From CAYGUK01 sp964352985 (lineage in GTDB: Bacteria; Pseudomonadota; Gammaproteobacteria; JAHCLG01), in contig CAYGUK010000061.1 in the NCBI GenBank assembly GCA_964352985.1, forward strand, positions 1 to 22,695: 22,695 bases of DNA, written 5' to 3'. The notes beneath the pieces are model-generated. The model had not been told where the DNA came from and did not search any database. It saw only the letters and a list, made by a program, of their open reading frames with translations. The position numbers and the translations under genes are program-made. Below, one piece after another: positions 7,586 through 14,167 of the stretch (position 1 is the stretch's first letter; each line of letters starts with the position of its first letter).

Positions 7586-8185
7586 ATGACTGAAAATCAA
7601 ATTAAAAAAATCGCTGTTTTTTGTGGTTCAAGCCGTGGTCAAAAAACCAGTTATCAACATGGCGCAAAAAAATTAGCTCAGTCACTCGTCAGCCATCAAA
7701 TGGAATTAGTCTATGGTGGCGCAAAAATTGGATTAATGGGCATTATTGCAGATGAAGTTATGAAACAAAGTGGCAAGGTTTTAGGGGTGATCCCCAAAGC
7801 ATTAATCGATGTTGAAATTGCTCATCAAAATTTAAATGAATTAACCGTTTGCAAAGACATGCATGAAAGAAAAAAAATTATCTCTGATGTAAGCGATGCT
7901 TTTATCGCTTTACCAGGCGGGATTGGTACATTAGAAGAATTATTTGAAATTTGGACTTGGGCGCAATTAGGCTATCACGCCAAACCCATTGCCTTATTCA
8001 ATATTGGCGGATATTACGATAAATTATTATCTTTTATGGATCATGTCGCAACAGAGGATTTTATGCCTTTAAAGCAACGTCAACGTTTGATTGTTGCTGA
8101 AGATGCTAATACTTTATTAGAAAAAATACTCACCCAAAAGCCACTCGCAATATCTAAATGGCAAGAACAAGCAGAATGGGTCTAA
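7586..8185 (+). CDS. LOG-family cytokinin riboside 5'-monophosphate phosphoribohydrolase-like protein
   Basis: This is a 199-residue Rossmann-type protein of the LOG family. The diagnostic PGGIGTLEE motif is at 110-118, with the upstream conserved R95 in MHERK and the GGAKIGLMG loop near 44-52. Family members hydrolyse nucleoside 5'-monophosphates to a base and ribose 5-phosphate; in bacteria many are of unknown physiological role and are often mislabelled lysine decarboxylase. I chose the ATG at 7586 (MTENQIKKIAVFCGSS) because AGGA lies 8 bases upstream. A longer frame opens at 7550, but its extra residues fall in the region of that ribosome-binding site and have no family counterpart. It is transcribed divergently from the amine operon with about 160 bases between, and ends convergent with the gene at 8348. 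Confidence 0.9.
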   Translation: MTENQIKKIAVFCGSSRGQKTSYQHGAKKLAQSLVSHQMELVYGGAKIGLMGIIADEVMKQSGKVLGVIPKALIDVEIAHQNLNELTVCKDMHERKKIISDVSDAFIALPGGIGTLEELFEIWTWAQLGYHAKPIALFNIGGYYDKLLSFMDHVATEDFMPLKQRQRLIVAEDANTLLEKILTQKPLAISKWQEQAEWV

Positions 8186-8218
8186 TCTAAAACTTTTCAA
8201 ATAAAATATTTTCTAGCA

Positions 8219-8268
8219 TTGCTCAGATTAATTTTAAAATATGTGAAATCTCCCTTCGGGATGAGCAA
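8219..8268. terminator. Inverted repeat between convergent genes, possible weak bidirectional terminator
   Basis: TTGCTCA (8219-8225) pairs with TGAGCAA (8262-8268), and the interior holds a small TCCC-TTC-GGGA hairpin (8251-8261) and an ATTTTAAAAT palindrome (8231-8240). It lies between the stops of the LOG gene and the minus-strand gene at 8348. There is no clear T-run on either side, so termination is only suggested by position. Confidence 0.25.
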
Positions 8269-8347
8269 TAATATCAAAGATAAAAATAACTGTTAAACCT
8301 TTTAGTTTATATTGTATTAAAACGATAAAACTTATCTTTAATATTTA

Positions 8348-8905
8348 CTATGAATTAGCTAAGCCACTAGGCGTCATTCGATTTGAATGACTGTTACTTG
8401 CTACTGTATTAGTGTCAGTAGTGAAAACAGGTTCAATCACAGCACCGGGATCTTCAACATCTAAACTAATTTCCCCTTCTTGAGGGGTAATTTGCGATTG
8501 AGGTTTAATCGCCACACAACGATGAGTGACACGAAACATATTTAATACTAAACCAGATATACCTAAACCAAATTTAGTAAATACTTGTGAGGGATTAAAT
8601 AAAAATAAACTTGAATTGACAGAGTTCAAACATGACACTATCGTATCATAGGCTTTAAGTGCTGCATTTTCTGTAATATTAGAATTCGCACAACTGACGA
8701 GTTGATAAAAATCATTAAACGTTATTAAACCAGTTGATAACAGATAAATAAAATAACTATCACCATCAAGCTCATTAACTGCTTCATCTCGATGACAATA
8801 AGAAAGCACAGCAATCGTAAAATTAGCACAGTTTAGTAATTTAACGCCGGGTGAAATAATATTTAAACCCTTTTTAATAGAATTCATCATAGTTGAAAAA
8901 GCCAT
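8348..8905 (-). CDS. Hypothetical protein with hydrophobic segments and an acidic Ser/Thr-rich tail
   Basis: This 185-residue protein matches no family I recognise. AAGGA lies 8 bases before the ATG, supporting the start. The N-terminal two thirds carry hydrophobic stretches (FTIAVLSYC near 29-37, YFIYLLSTGLITF near 51-63, LGISGLVLNMF near 113-123) and several Cys. The C-terminal 45 residues are polar, acidic and rich in Ser, Thr and Asn, and look unstructured. There is no cleavable signal peptide. The hydrophobic core is too short and polar for a confident transmembrane topology; a membrane-associated or all-helical protein seems most likely. It ends convergent with the LOG gene and faces the Cys-rich protein gene at 9129 across about 220 bases. 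Short proteins of this build are common among lineage-specific genes of intracellular bacteria, but I assign no function. Confidence 0.6.
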   Translation of the reverse strand: MAFSTMMNSIKKGLNIISPGVKLLNCANFTIAVLSYCHRDEAVNELDGDSYFIYLLSTGLITFNDFYQLVSCANSNITENAALKAYDTIVSCLNSVNSSLFLFNPSQVFTKFGLGISGLVLNMFRVTHRCVAIKPQSQITPQEGEISLDVEDPGAVIEPVFTTDTNTVASNSHSNRMTPSGLANS

Positions 8906-9128
8906 TATTTTAATCCTTATTTTTGGACTGAGATTGAATGTTACGTCAGTTTATTCGGGGAAATAAGTAAACCTCATTCATTTTAAGTAATTGCCTCCAA
9001 GTTTTTAAAAATTTATCCTACAAACTATTGCAATGATTAGCTCTTGTCCTAGGAAAATCAAAGTCAGTGCTACCTTGAACGATACTGTACTATACTTAAT
9101 ATCATATCCATGCCAAAAGAGTCGCTGC

Positions 9129-9461
9129 ATGTATGTCAAATTTGCAAGATCAATAGGTTATTCTATATTGTTAAGTTGTTGCTTTAGTTTTGCGCGTTAT
9201 GGACATGCAACATCCTTAGCAAAGAGTTGCCGTGAAATGAATTTAAAGTTGTTGCAAGAAAATAAAAGTGCAACCTTTGATGCTATTGCAAATCCCATTG
9301 GAAAAAGTATCGCTATTAGTAGCTGTAGCAAAACGTGTTTAAGCAAAAAAGATTGTAGTCGAGACTATCATAAATACTACAAGTCCCCCTCACATGTGGC
9401 AGCTTATTGCCAAAGTTTATTTGATTGGTATACCAGCGAATGTCATCGTTATGTTGACTAA
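9129..9461 (+). CDS. Cys-rich secreted protein, unknown function
   Basis: The preferred start, ATG at 9129, gives 110 residues: a signal peptide (MYVKFARSIGYSILLSCCF...) probably cleaved after GHA, then a mature chain with six Cys. These are one in AKSC, three close together in SSCSKTCLSKKDC, and two near the end. Six would allow three disulfides in the periplasm or outside the cell. The open frame extends back to 9033, but the extra residues would bury the signal peptide inside the protein and have no ribosome-binding site. AAGAG lies about 7 bases before 9129. The gene ends 32 bases before the GGDEF-EAL gene on the same strand, so the two are probably co-transcribed and the protein may act with c-di-GMP signalling. 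I recognise no family. Confidence 0.55.
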   Translation: MYVKFARSIGYSILLSCCFSFARYGHATSLAKSCREMNLKLLQENKSATFDAIANPIGKSIAISSCSKTCLSKKDCSRDYHKYYKSPSHVAAYCQSLFDWYTSECHRYVD

Positions 9462-9493
9462 TAACACACATGTGAAAATATGGAGAACAATGA

Positions 9494-11533
9494 ATGGAAC
9501 GACATATATTAATTGTCGACGATGAAGAACATATTATTAGCACCTTAAAACGTCAGCTGACGTTTAAGGGCTATCACGTACACAGCGCATTAAGTGGTGA
9601 AGAAGGATTACAAATATTATCTGAAAAAAATATTCCCGTCGTCATTTCAGATCAGCGCATGCCCAATATGTCAGGTTCAGAATTTTTATCTCATGTGAAA
9701 AATCTATATCCTGATACCGTCCGAATTATATTAAGTGGTTATGCTGATTTTAATTCACTTTCAGATGCCATAAATAATGGACATATTTTTAAATTTATAA
9801 CTAAGCCTTGGGATGAAAAATCATTATTACAAAATATCGAACATGCCTTTAAACGATATAATACTTATCTTGAACATGCAGAAGCTAAGCGGATCTTAAA
9901 CAGTGCAATTGAATCTGTTGTTATCACAGATAACAATCATCTCGTTCAATCTATTAACACCGCCTTTTCCCTAAGTACTAATTATGATGAACGTTCTATA
10001 TTAGGAAAAAAACTCAACTTAATTGATAAAGAATTTGCCGGTGACTCTTTATTTGAACAAATTTTTAATCGCTTAGAAGATGAAGGCATTTGGCAAGGTG
10101 AAACTGTCATGCGAAAAAAATCAGGTGATAAATTCCCTGCTTTTCTTTCTATGACCGCGATAAAAGATCATCTTGGAAATATTCAAAAAATAATGTATAC
10201 CTTCATGGATATTAGTTCACAAAAAGAAAACCAAAAAAAAATTATTCAAAATAAATTTCATGACTCATTAACAGAGTTACCCAATCGCGAAGTCTTAAGT
10301 AAAAGATTGTCATCTTTAATTTTTGAAGCAGATCAACATCGTTTTCCAATTGCGGTGATATTTATTGATTTAAATCGTTTTCAACATATTAATAATGTAT
10401 TAGGTCATCACGTTGGTGATTTAGCTTTAAAAGCTGTTGCCAATCGTTTGCGTGCAAACTCAACACAGGGTGAATTAATTACACGTCTTGGAAATGATGA
10501 ATTTTCCATTGTTGTGGCTGATACCATGGGAAATATCGAAATTACAGATTATCTTGATAAATTAAAATCATTATTTAACAAACCTTTTAAAATTGAAGAA
10601 CATGAAATCCATATCATGGTGAGTATTGGTATTAGTATCTATCCACATGATGGAAATACCGCAGCACTACTCATGCAACATGCAAATACGGCACTTCACT
10701 ATGCGAAAAAATTAAATATCGATCAATATCAATTTTATGAAACATCGATGAATGCTGATAATAAAGATAAAATGATCATGGAGAATGATATTCAACGGGC
10801 TATTAAAGATGATCAATTTTTATTTTATTATCAACCGCAACTTAATATTCAAACCAATCAAGTTGAAAGCGCCGAAGCGCTTATCCGTTGGCTTCACCCA
10901 CAATTTGGTCTTATCATGCCCAGCGAATTTATGCCACTTTGTGAAGAAACCGCCTTAATCCTTGATATTGAGAAATCAACATTATTGAAAGGTTGTCAAT
11001 TTTTAAAAATATGCCATGAAAAATATAATAAAAAAATTCGCCTCAGTATTAATTTATCAGCAAAGGAATTTTCTAGACAAGATATTGTTGATTCGATCAC
11101 CGACATTTTATACATGACAAATTTAGAATCTCAATATCTTGAAATTGAAGTCACTGAAAGTGTTATTTTAGAAAATATTAAACAATATGAAGTCGTCTTA
11201 CACCAATTACATGACCTCGGCATTAAACTCGCACTCGATGATTTTGGTACAGGTTATTCATCTTTAAGTTATTTAACACATCTACCCTTTGATATTGTTA
11301 AAATCGATCAATCATTCACTCGCGCCATGCTAAAAAATAAACGTGCTTTTACGATTCTCACGGCGATTATCAATTTGTGTGAAAATTTAGGTTTAACCAC
11401 CGTTGTCGAAGGTATTGAACAAGCTGAACAAATTGAAAAACTAAAAAATTATCCGTGTTATTTATTTCAAGGACACTACATTTCTCATCCTTTAGATGAA
11501 GAAAGTTTTTTTAAATATATTAGTGAGTGTTAG
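9494..11533 (+). CDS. REC-PAS-GGDEF-EAL response regulator, probable c-di-GMP phosphodiesterase
   Basis: This is a 679-residue cytoplasmic signalling protein. The receiver (about 1-120) has D9/D10, phospho-acceptor D53 in SDQRMP, S81 and K104. The PAS domain is at about 131-245. The GGDEF domain (about 252-415) is degenerate: the signature reads GNDEF (333-337) with the second Gly lost, and DLD is DLN (292-294). The EAL domain (about 427-675) is complete: E461 in EALIRW, N520, E552/E555 in EVTES, D582/D583 in DDFGTGYS, K603, E639 and Q659, spaced as in active phosphodiesterases such as RocR. The prediction is that phosphorylation or a PAS signal controls c-di-GMP breakdown, with GGDEF regulatory at most. 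GGAG lies 8 bases before this ATG; an ATG four bases earlier is out of frame. The partner histidine kinase is not in the window. Confidence 0.92.
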   Translation: MERHILIVDDEEHIISTLKRQLTFKGYHVHSALSGEEGLQILSEKNIPVVISDQRMPNMSGSEFLSHVKNLYPDTVRIILSGYADFNSLSDAINNGHIFKFITKPWDEKSLLQNIEHAFKRYNTYLEHAEAKRILNSAIESVVITDNNHLVQSINTAFSLSTNYDERSILGKKLNLIDKEFAGDSLFEQIFNRLEDEGIWQGETVMRKKSGDKFPAFLSMTAIKDHLGNIQKIMYTFMDISSQKENQKKIIQNKFHDSLTELPNREVLSKRLSSLIFEADQHRFPIAVIFIDLNRFQHINNVLGHHVGDLALKAVANRLRANSTQGELITRLGNDEFSIVVADTMGNIEITDYLDKLKSLFNKPFKIEEHEIHIMVSIGISIYPHDGNTAALLMQHANTALHYAKKLNIDQYQFYETSMNADNKDKMIMENDIQRAIKDDQFLFYYQPQLNIQTNQVESAEALIRWLHPQFGLIMPSEFMPLCEETALILDIEKSTLLKGCQFLKICHEKYNKKIRLSINLSAKEFSRQDIVDSITDILYMTNLESQYLEIEVTESVILENIKQYEVVLHQLHDLGIKLALDDFGTGYSSLSYLTHLPFDIVKIDQSFTRAMLKNKRAFTILTAIINLCENLGLTTVVEGIEQAEQIEKLKNYPCYLFQGHYISHPLDEESFFKYISEC

Positions 11534-11542
11534 AACTTTTAC

Positions 11543-11614
11543 AAGATAATTAACTCTACTGTTTTATTCGAATTTTTTAGCAATTTTGCTGCTACTTGAA
11601 AACTTAATTATCTT
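11543..11614. repeat. 11-bp inverted repeat after the GGDEF-EAL gene
   Basis: AAGATAATTAA (11543-11553) and TTAATTATCTT (11604-11614) are perfect reverse complements, 50 bases apart. A small AGCAA/TTGCT hairpin sits inside the loop. It begins 10 bases after the stop codon. It may fold at the 3' end of the transcript, but it is AT-rich with no T-run, so it is not a classical terminator. The rest of 11534-11820 shows only the promoter of the next gene. Confidence 0.35.
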
Positions 11615-11777
11615 AGATATTCTGATGGTACTGCAAGATTAACTAAAATTTCATTTACTATATATAGATAAAATATCAAACTCATCCTGTCTCCTTTTAA
11701 AGTACAAAAGATATATAGACCCACCCTATCAAATCCATCAATTCTTTAAATTGTTATTAGAATCCGTGTGATGATAT

Positions 11778-11786
11778 TGTTATACT
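11778..11786 (+). promoter_or_regulatory. Extended -10 promoter of the CHRD protein gene
   Basis: TGTTATACT matches the extended -10 pattern TGnTATAAT with one difference in the -10 hexamer. No clear -35 is present, as is usual for extended -10 promoters. Transcription would begin near 11793, giving a leader of about 28 bases that contains the GGAG ribosome-binding site at 11807-11810. Confidence 0.45.
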
Positions 11787-11820
11787 GAACTGTTACCAAC
11801 TTACCTGGAGATTTCAAAAC

Positions 11821-12330
11821 ATGAACAAATTGGCTATCACACTTGCAAGTGTGTCTTTATGCTTAACAAGTTTAGCTGGCTTTGCCAAAAATCAACCCCT
11901 CCCCGTACCCAAAGCAGTGCCAGTCACTCAGCCCATTGTTATGCATGCTGTTGTATCTGTGCCACAAGAAGCGTCGCAAACAAGTGCTAATACGCCAGCC
12001 ACGGCGATTGGTAGCAGTTCATATTTATTTAATCCTAAAACACGAGTGCTTAAATTCTTTATTAGTTATGCGGGCCTTAGCTCAGCACCCTTCATGGCTC
12101 ATTTCCATGACGGGGCAGCCACGACAAACGGTCCGATTATTCAAACCATTTGTGGTAAACCTGCGCCGACATTAATTGGTGCTTGTCCCGATAGTAATTC
12201 AGGCGTTTTGGCGGGTGAATGGACAGTCCCAGCACAAGACGTACCAGCTTTATTACAAGGTAAAATCTATGTGAATCTCCATACTACGTTGAATAAAGAC
12301 GGTGAAATTCGCGGCCAACTTCTTCCCTAG
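11821..12330 (+). CDS. Secreted CHRD-domain protein
   Basis: This 169-residue protein has a clear signal peptide (MNKLAITLASVSLCLTSLAG, probably cleaved after GFA), a Pro-, Val- and Thr-rich linker to about residue 55, and a CHRD domain to the end. CHRD signatures visible are the AHFHDGAA strand and the closing NLHTTLNKDGEIRGQL. Two Cys in the domain (in TICGKP and GACPDS) could form a disulfide. CHRD domains were named from chordin; bacterial single-domain versions are exported beta-sandwich proteins of unknown function. The gene is a stand-alone unit: an extended -10 promoter and GGAG upstream, and a strong intrinsic terminator directly after the stop. It has no functional link to its neighbours that I can see. 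Confidence 0.88.
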   Translation: MNKLAITLASVSLCLTSLAGFAKNQPLPVPKAVPVTQPIVMHAVVSVPQEASQTSANTPATAIGSSSYLFNPKTRVLKFFISYAGLSSAPFMAHFHDGAATTNGPIIQTICGKPAPTLIGACPDSNSGVLAGEWTVPAQDVPALLQGKIYVNLHTTLNKDGEIRGQLLP

Positions 12331-12339
12331 CAAAAATAT

Positions 12340-12374
12340 AAGGTGGTGATATTTTTGATATCACCACCTTTTTT
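12340..12374 (+). terminator. Strong intrinsic terminator of the CHRD gene
   Basis: A 13-bp perfect stem (AAGGTGGTGATAT, 12340-12352, with its complement at 12358-12370) has a 5-base loop and is followed by a T-run. It begins 9 bases after the stop codon. This is the clearest terminator in the window. Confidence 0.9.
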
Positions 12375-12489
12375 AATTTATTTCTCAGTCTGATATTTTT
12401 TTTCATTTTATCGTATGTAAAATTTCATTTGCTTATTTTATAGATACAAGTAAACTTTATCAAAATAAAAATTAGAAGAAAAAATTATT

Positions 12490-14118
12490 ATGCTAAGTCA
12501 TCAGCTTGGTAGCTCACCTATCATTCAACAATTTTTCGATGCAATAAAATTAAATGATCGCACATTCATCACAACCCATTTAGAAGAAATACAGCAACAA
12601 CTGTTACAATTTTTTAGTCAAGATGAAATTACGGATTTTTTTGATCGATGGGATAAAATCCCCGAAGAATTTGCCAATATTTATCATGCTGGAATTAATA
12701 GTGATTGTCCACGAATAATCGCTACCCTATTGAGTATTAATCATGAACCAACGATAGTCGAGAAGGCTTGTTTTAGATTAGCCTGTGAAAACGTTATTAA
12801 AGAAAGAGACCTTCCACAACTCCAACAAATATTAAAATTATGCCCTAAAAAAGCAACCTCATTATATTATGCTGAAATTTTTAAAGCCGCACTCGTTGTT
12901 GGCGATGTGGATACTATAAACTGCATACTTAGTTTTTCTTATCAAGACGAATCGGGTGTAGCATTTTATCCCTTTAATTTAACAAGTCTCGATGTCAATA
13001 ATCGATATCCATTTGTCACTGCGCTATATCAAAGAAATGTCGCTTTAGCACAATTGATTTTTTCACAACTGTCTTTTGATGAACAAGTGAGACAAATAAC
13101 ATCCAGAGATGGGAATAATCGAAATGCAATTTATTACGCAGGTGGAAATGATGATCATGAATTCACCTTATTGTTGATAAAAACTATAAAATCATTTGAA
13201 CCTAAAGATATGCGTAGAATAGATTTTGTCAATTTTTGTTATTTTTTAAATATTCGATTTATGAAAAAATGCCAGCAACCTAAATTATCAAGAAAAATTA
13301 CTTCCATCCCGCATGTTAAACCAACAATACAAGTGGCAATTGCTGAACAAATTTTTTGTCCCCTAGAAGATTTTACTAGTGCATTACTCAGTAAAATACA
13401 ACAAGTGGTTTTACAACCAACACTTACTTTTCTTTTTCAGGGACTCGCTCTTAATTGTATAAACTCCAAAAAGAATAGTCTCGTGATATTTGTAATACCA
13501 CAACATCAATTAATAGATGTTATTCCACATAGAACAAAAGTACATGGTCTTTATTCAGGTGAAAATGTAATCTACATAAAGTATAAATGTAATTTAACTC
13601 CTGAACAATTTATTGAAGTTTTAACTCATGAAGGCATGCACTTTTTATTGAATCAAGTTTTTGAAAATCACACAAAACCCTATTATAAAACAGATAGAAC
13701 CGCGAAAAATACTTATAACTTAATTATCGAAGAGGGTCTAACGAATATAATCATTATGAAAAATGAAGACAGTTCACCACAACAAAAATATGCATTAAAT
13801 ATTTTATTTAACGGATATAAATATCCTTCACGCAAAGTGGGCAGCGAAATTATTGTTAGAGCCATGCAAATTATTGCTCTATATGGCGAAAGTTTTGCTT
13901 TACCTTTTCTAGATAAAGCACTACCTGGAATAACACAATTTATTCGAGAACACGTAAATCCCCATTTTGAAGACTACCTCAAAAAAAACCAGTTTTCCCA
14001 TTTCATCGATGTCGCACCACCTACGCTAGATGATGAACAACAAGCCAAGAAGTTAAACTCAACATCTGCAGAACTAACTAGAACGCTATCTGCCGTCACA
14101 CAAAAAAAACGTGCTTAA
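12490..14118 (+). CDS. Ankyrin-like repeat protein with an HEXXH metallopeptidase domain, candidate effector
   Basis: This 542-residue protein has no signal peptide or membrane segment. Residues about 1-250 are made of helical pairs of 30-40 residues resembling degenerate ankyrin repeats (YHAGINSDCPRIIATLL, KAALVVGDVDTINCIL, TALYQRNVALAQLIF, DGNNRNAIYYAGG). The C-terminal half carries H380-E381-G-M-H384, the zinc-binding HEXXH motif, within LTHEGMHFLLNQ, and E414/E415 about 30 residues later in LIIEEGL. That layout fits a gluzincin-type peptidase with the Glu as third ligand. The tail (about 505-542) is polar, acidic then basic. Ankyrin-like scaffolds joined to an enzyme are typical of type IV-secreted effectors of intracellular bacteria; secretion is only inferred. 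No family with this combination is known to me. No clear Shine-Dalgarno precedes the ATG (only AGAAGAAAAA), so the start is less certain. Confidence 0.75.
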   Translation: MLSHQLGSSPIIQQFFDAIKLNDRTFITTHLEEIQQQLLQFFSQDEITDFFDRWDKIPEEFANIYHAGINSDCPRIIATLLSINHEPTIVEKACFRLACENVIKERDLPQLQQILKLCPKKATSLYYAEIFKAALVVGDVDTINCILSFSYQDESGVAFYPFNLTSLDVNNRYPFVTALYQRNVALAQLIFSQLSFDEQVRQITSRDGNNRNAIYYAGGNDDHEFTLLLIKTIKSFEPKDMRRIDFVNFCYFLNIRFMKKCQQPKLSRKITSIPHVKPTIQVAIAEQIFCPLEDFTSALLSKIQQVVLQPTLTFLFQGLALNCINSKKNSLVIFVIPQHQLIDVIPHRTKVHGLYSGENVIYIKYKCNLTPEQFIEVLTHEGMHFLLNQVFENHTKPYYKTDRTAKNTYNLIIEEGLTNIIIMKNEDSSPQQKYALNILFNGYKYPSRKVGSEIIVRAMQIIALYGESFALPFLDKALPGITQFIREHVNPHFEDYLKKNQFSHFIDVAPPTLDDEQQAKKLNSTSAELTRTLSAVTQKKRA

Positions 14119-14123
14119 ATCAA

Positions 14124-14151
14124 AATTCCCCAAGCTCCATCTTGGGGAATT
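14124..14151. terminator. Bidirectional stem-loop between convergent genes
   Basis: AATTCCCCAAG (14124-14134) and CTTGGGGAATT (14141-14151) form an 11-bp perfect stem with a 6-base loop. It sits 5 bases after the metallopeptidase stop and 16 bases before the 3' end of the cellulase gene. On the minus strand it is followed by TTTTGATTT, so it should terminate the cellulase transcript best; on the plus strand the T-run is poor. Confidence 0.7.
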
Positions 14152-14167
14152 AACAATGTAATATTCA

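Noticed and set aside
9033..9128. Longer start for the Cys-rich protein at 9033
   Set aside because: It would place 32 residues before a clear signal peptide, and there is no ribosome-binding site at 9033.
9316..9543. A 75-codon minus-strand frame overlapping the Cys-rich protein and the start of the GGDEF-EAL gene
   Set aside because: It overlaps two better-supported genes and shows no domain or signal peptide.
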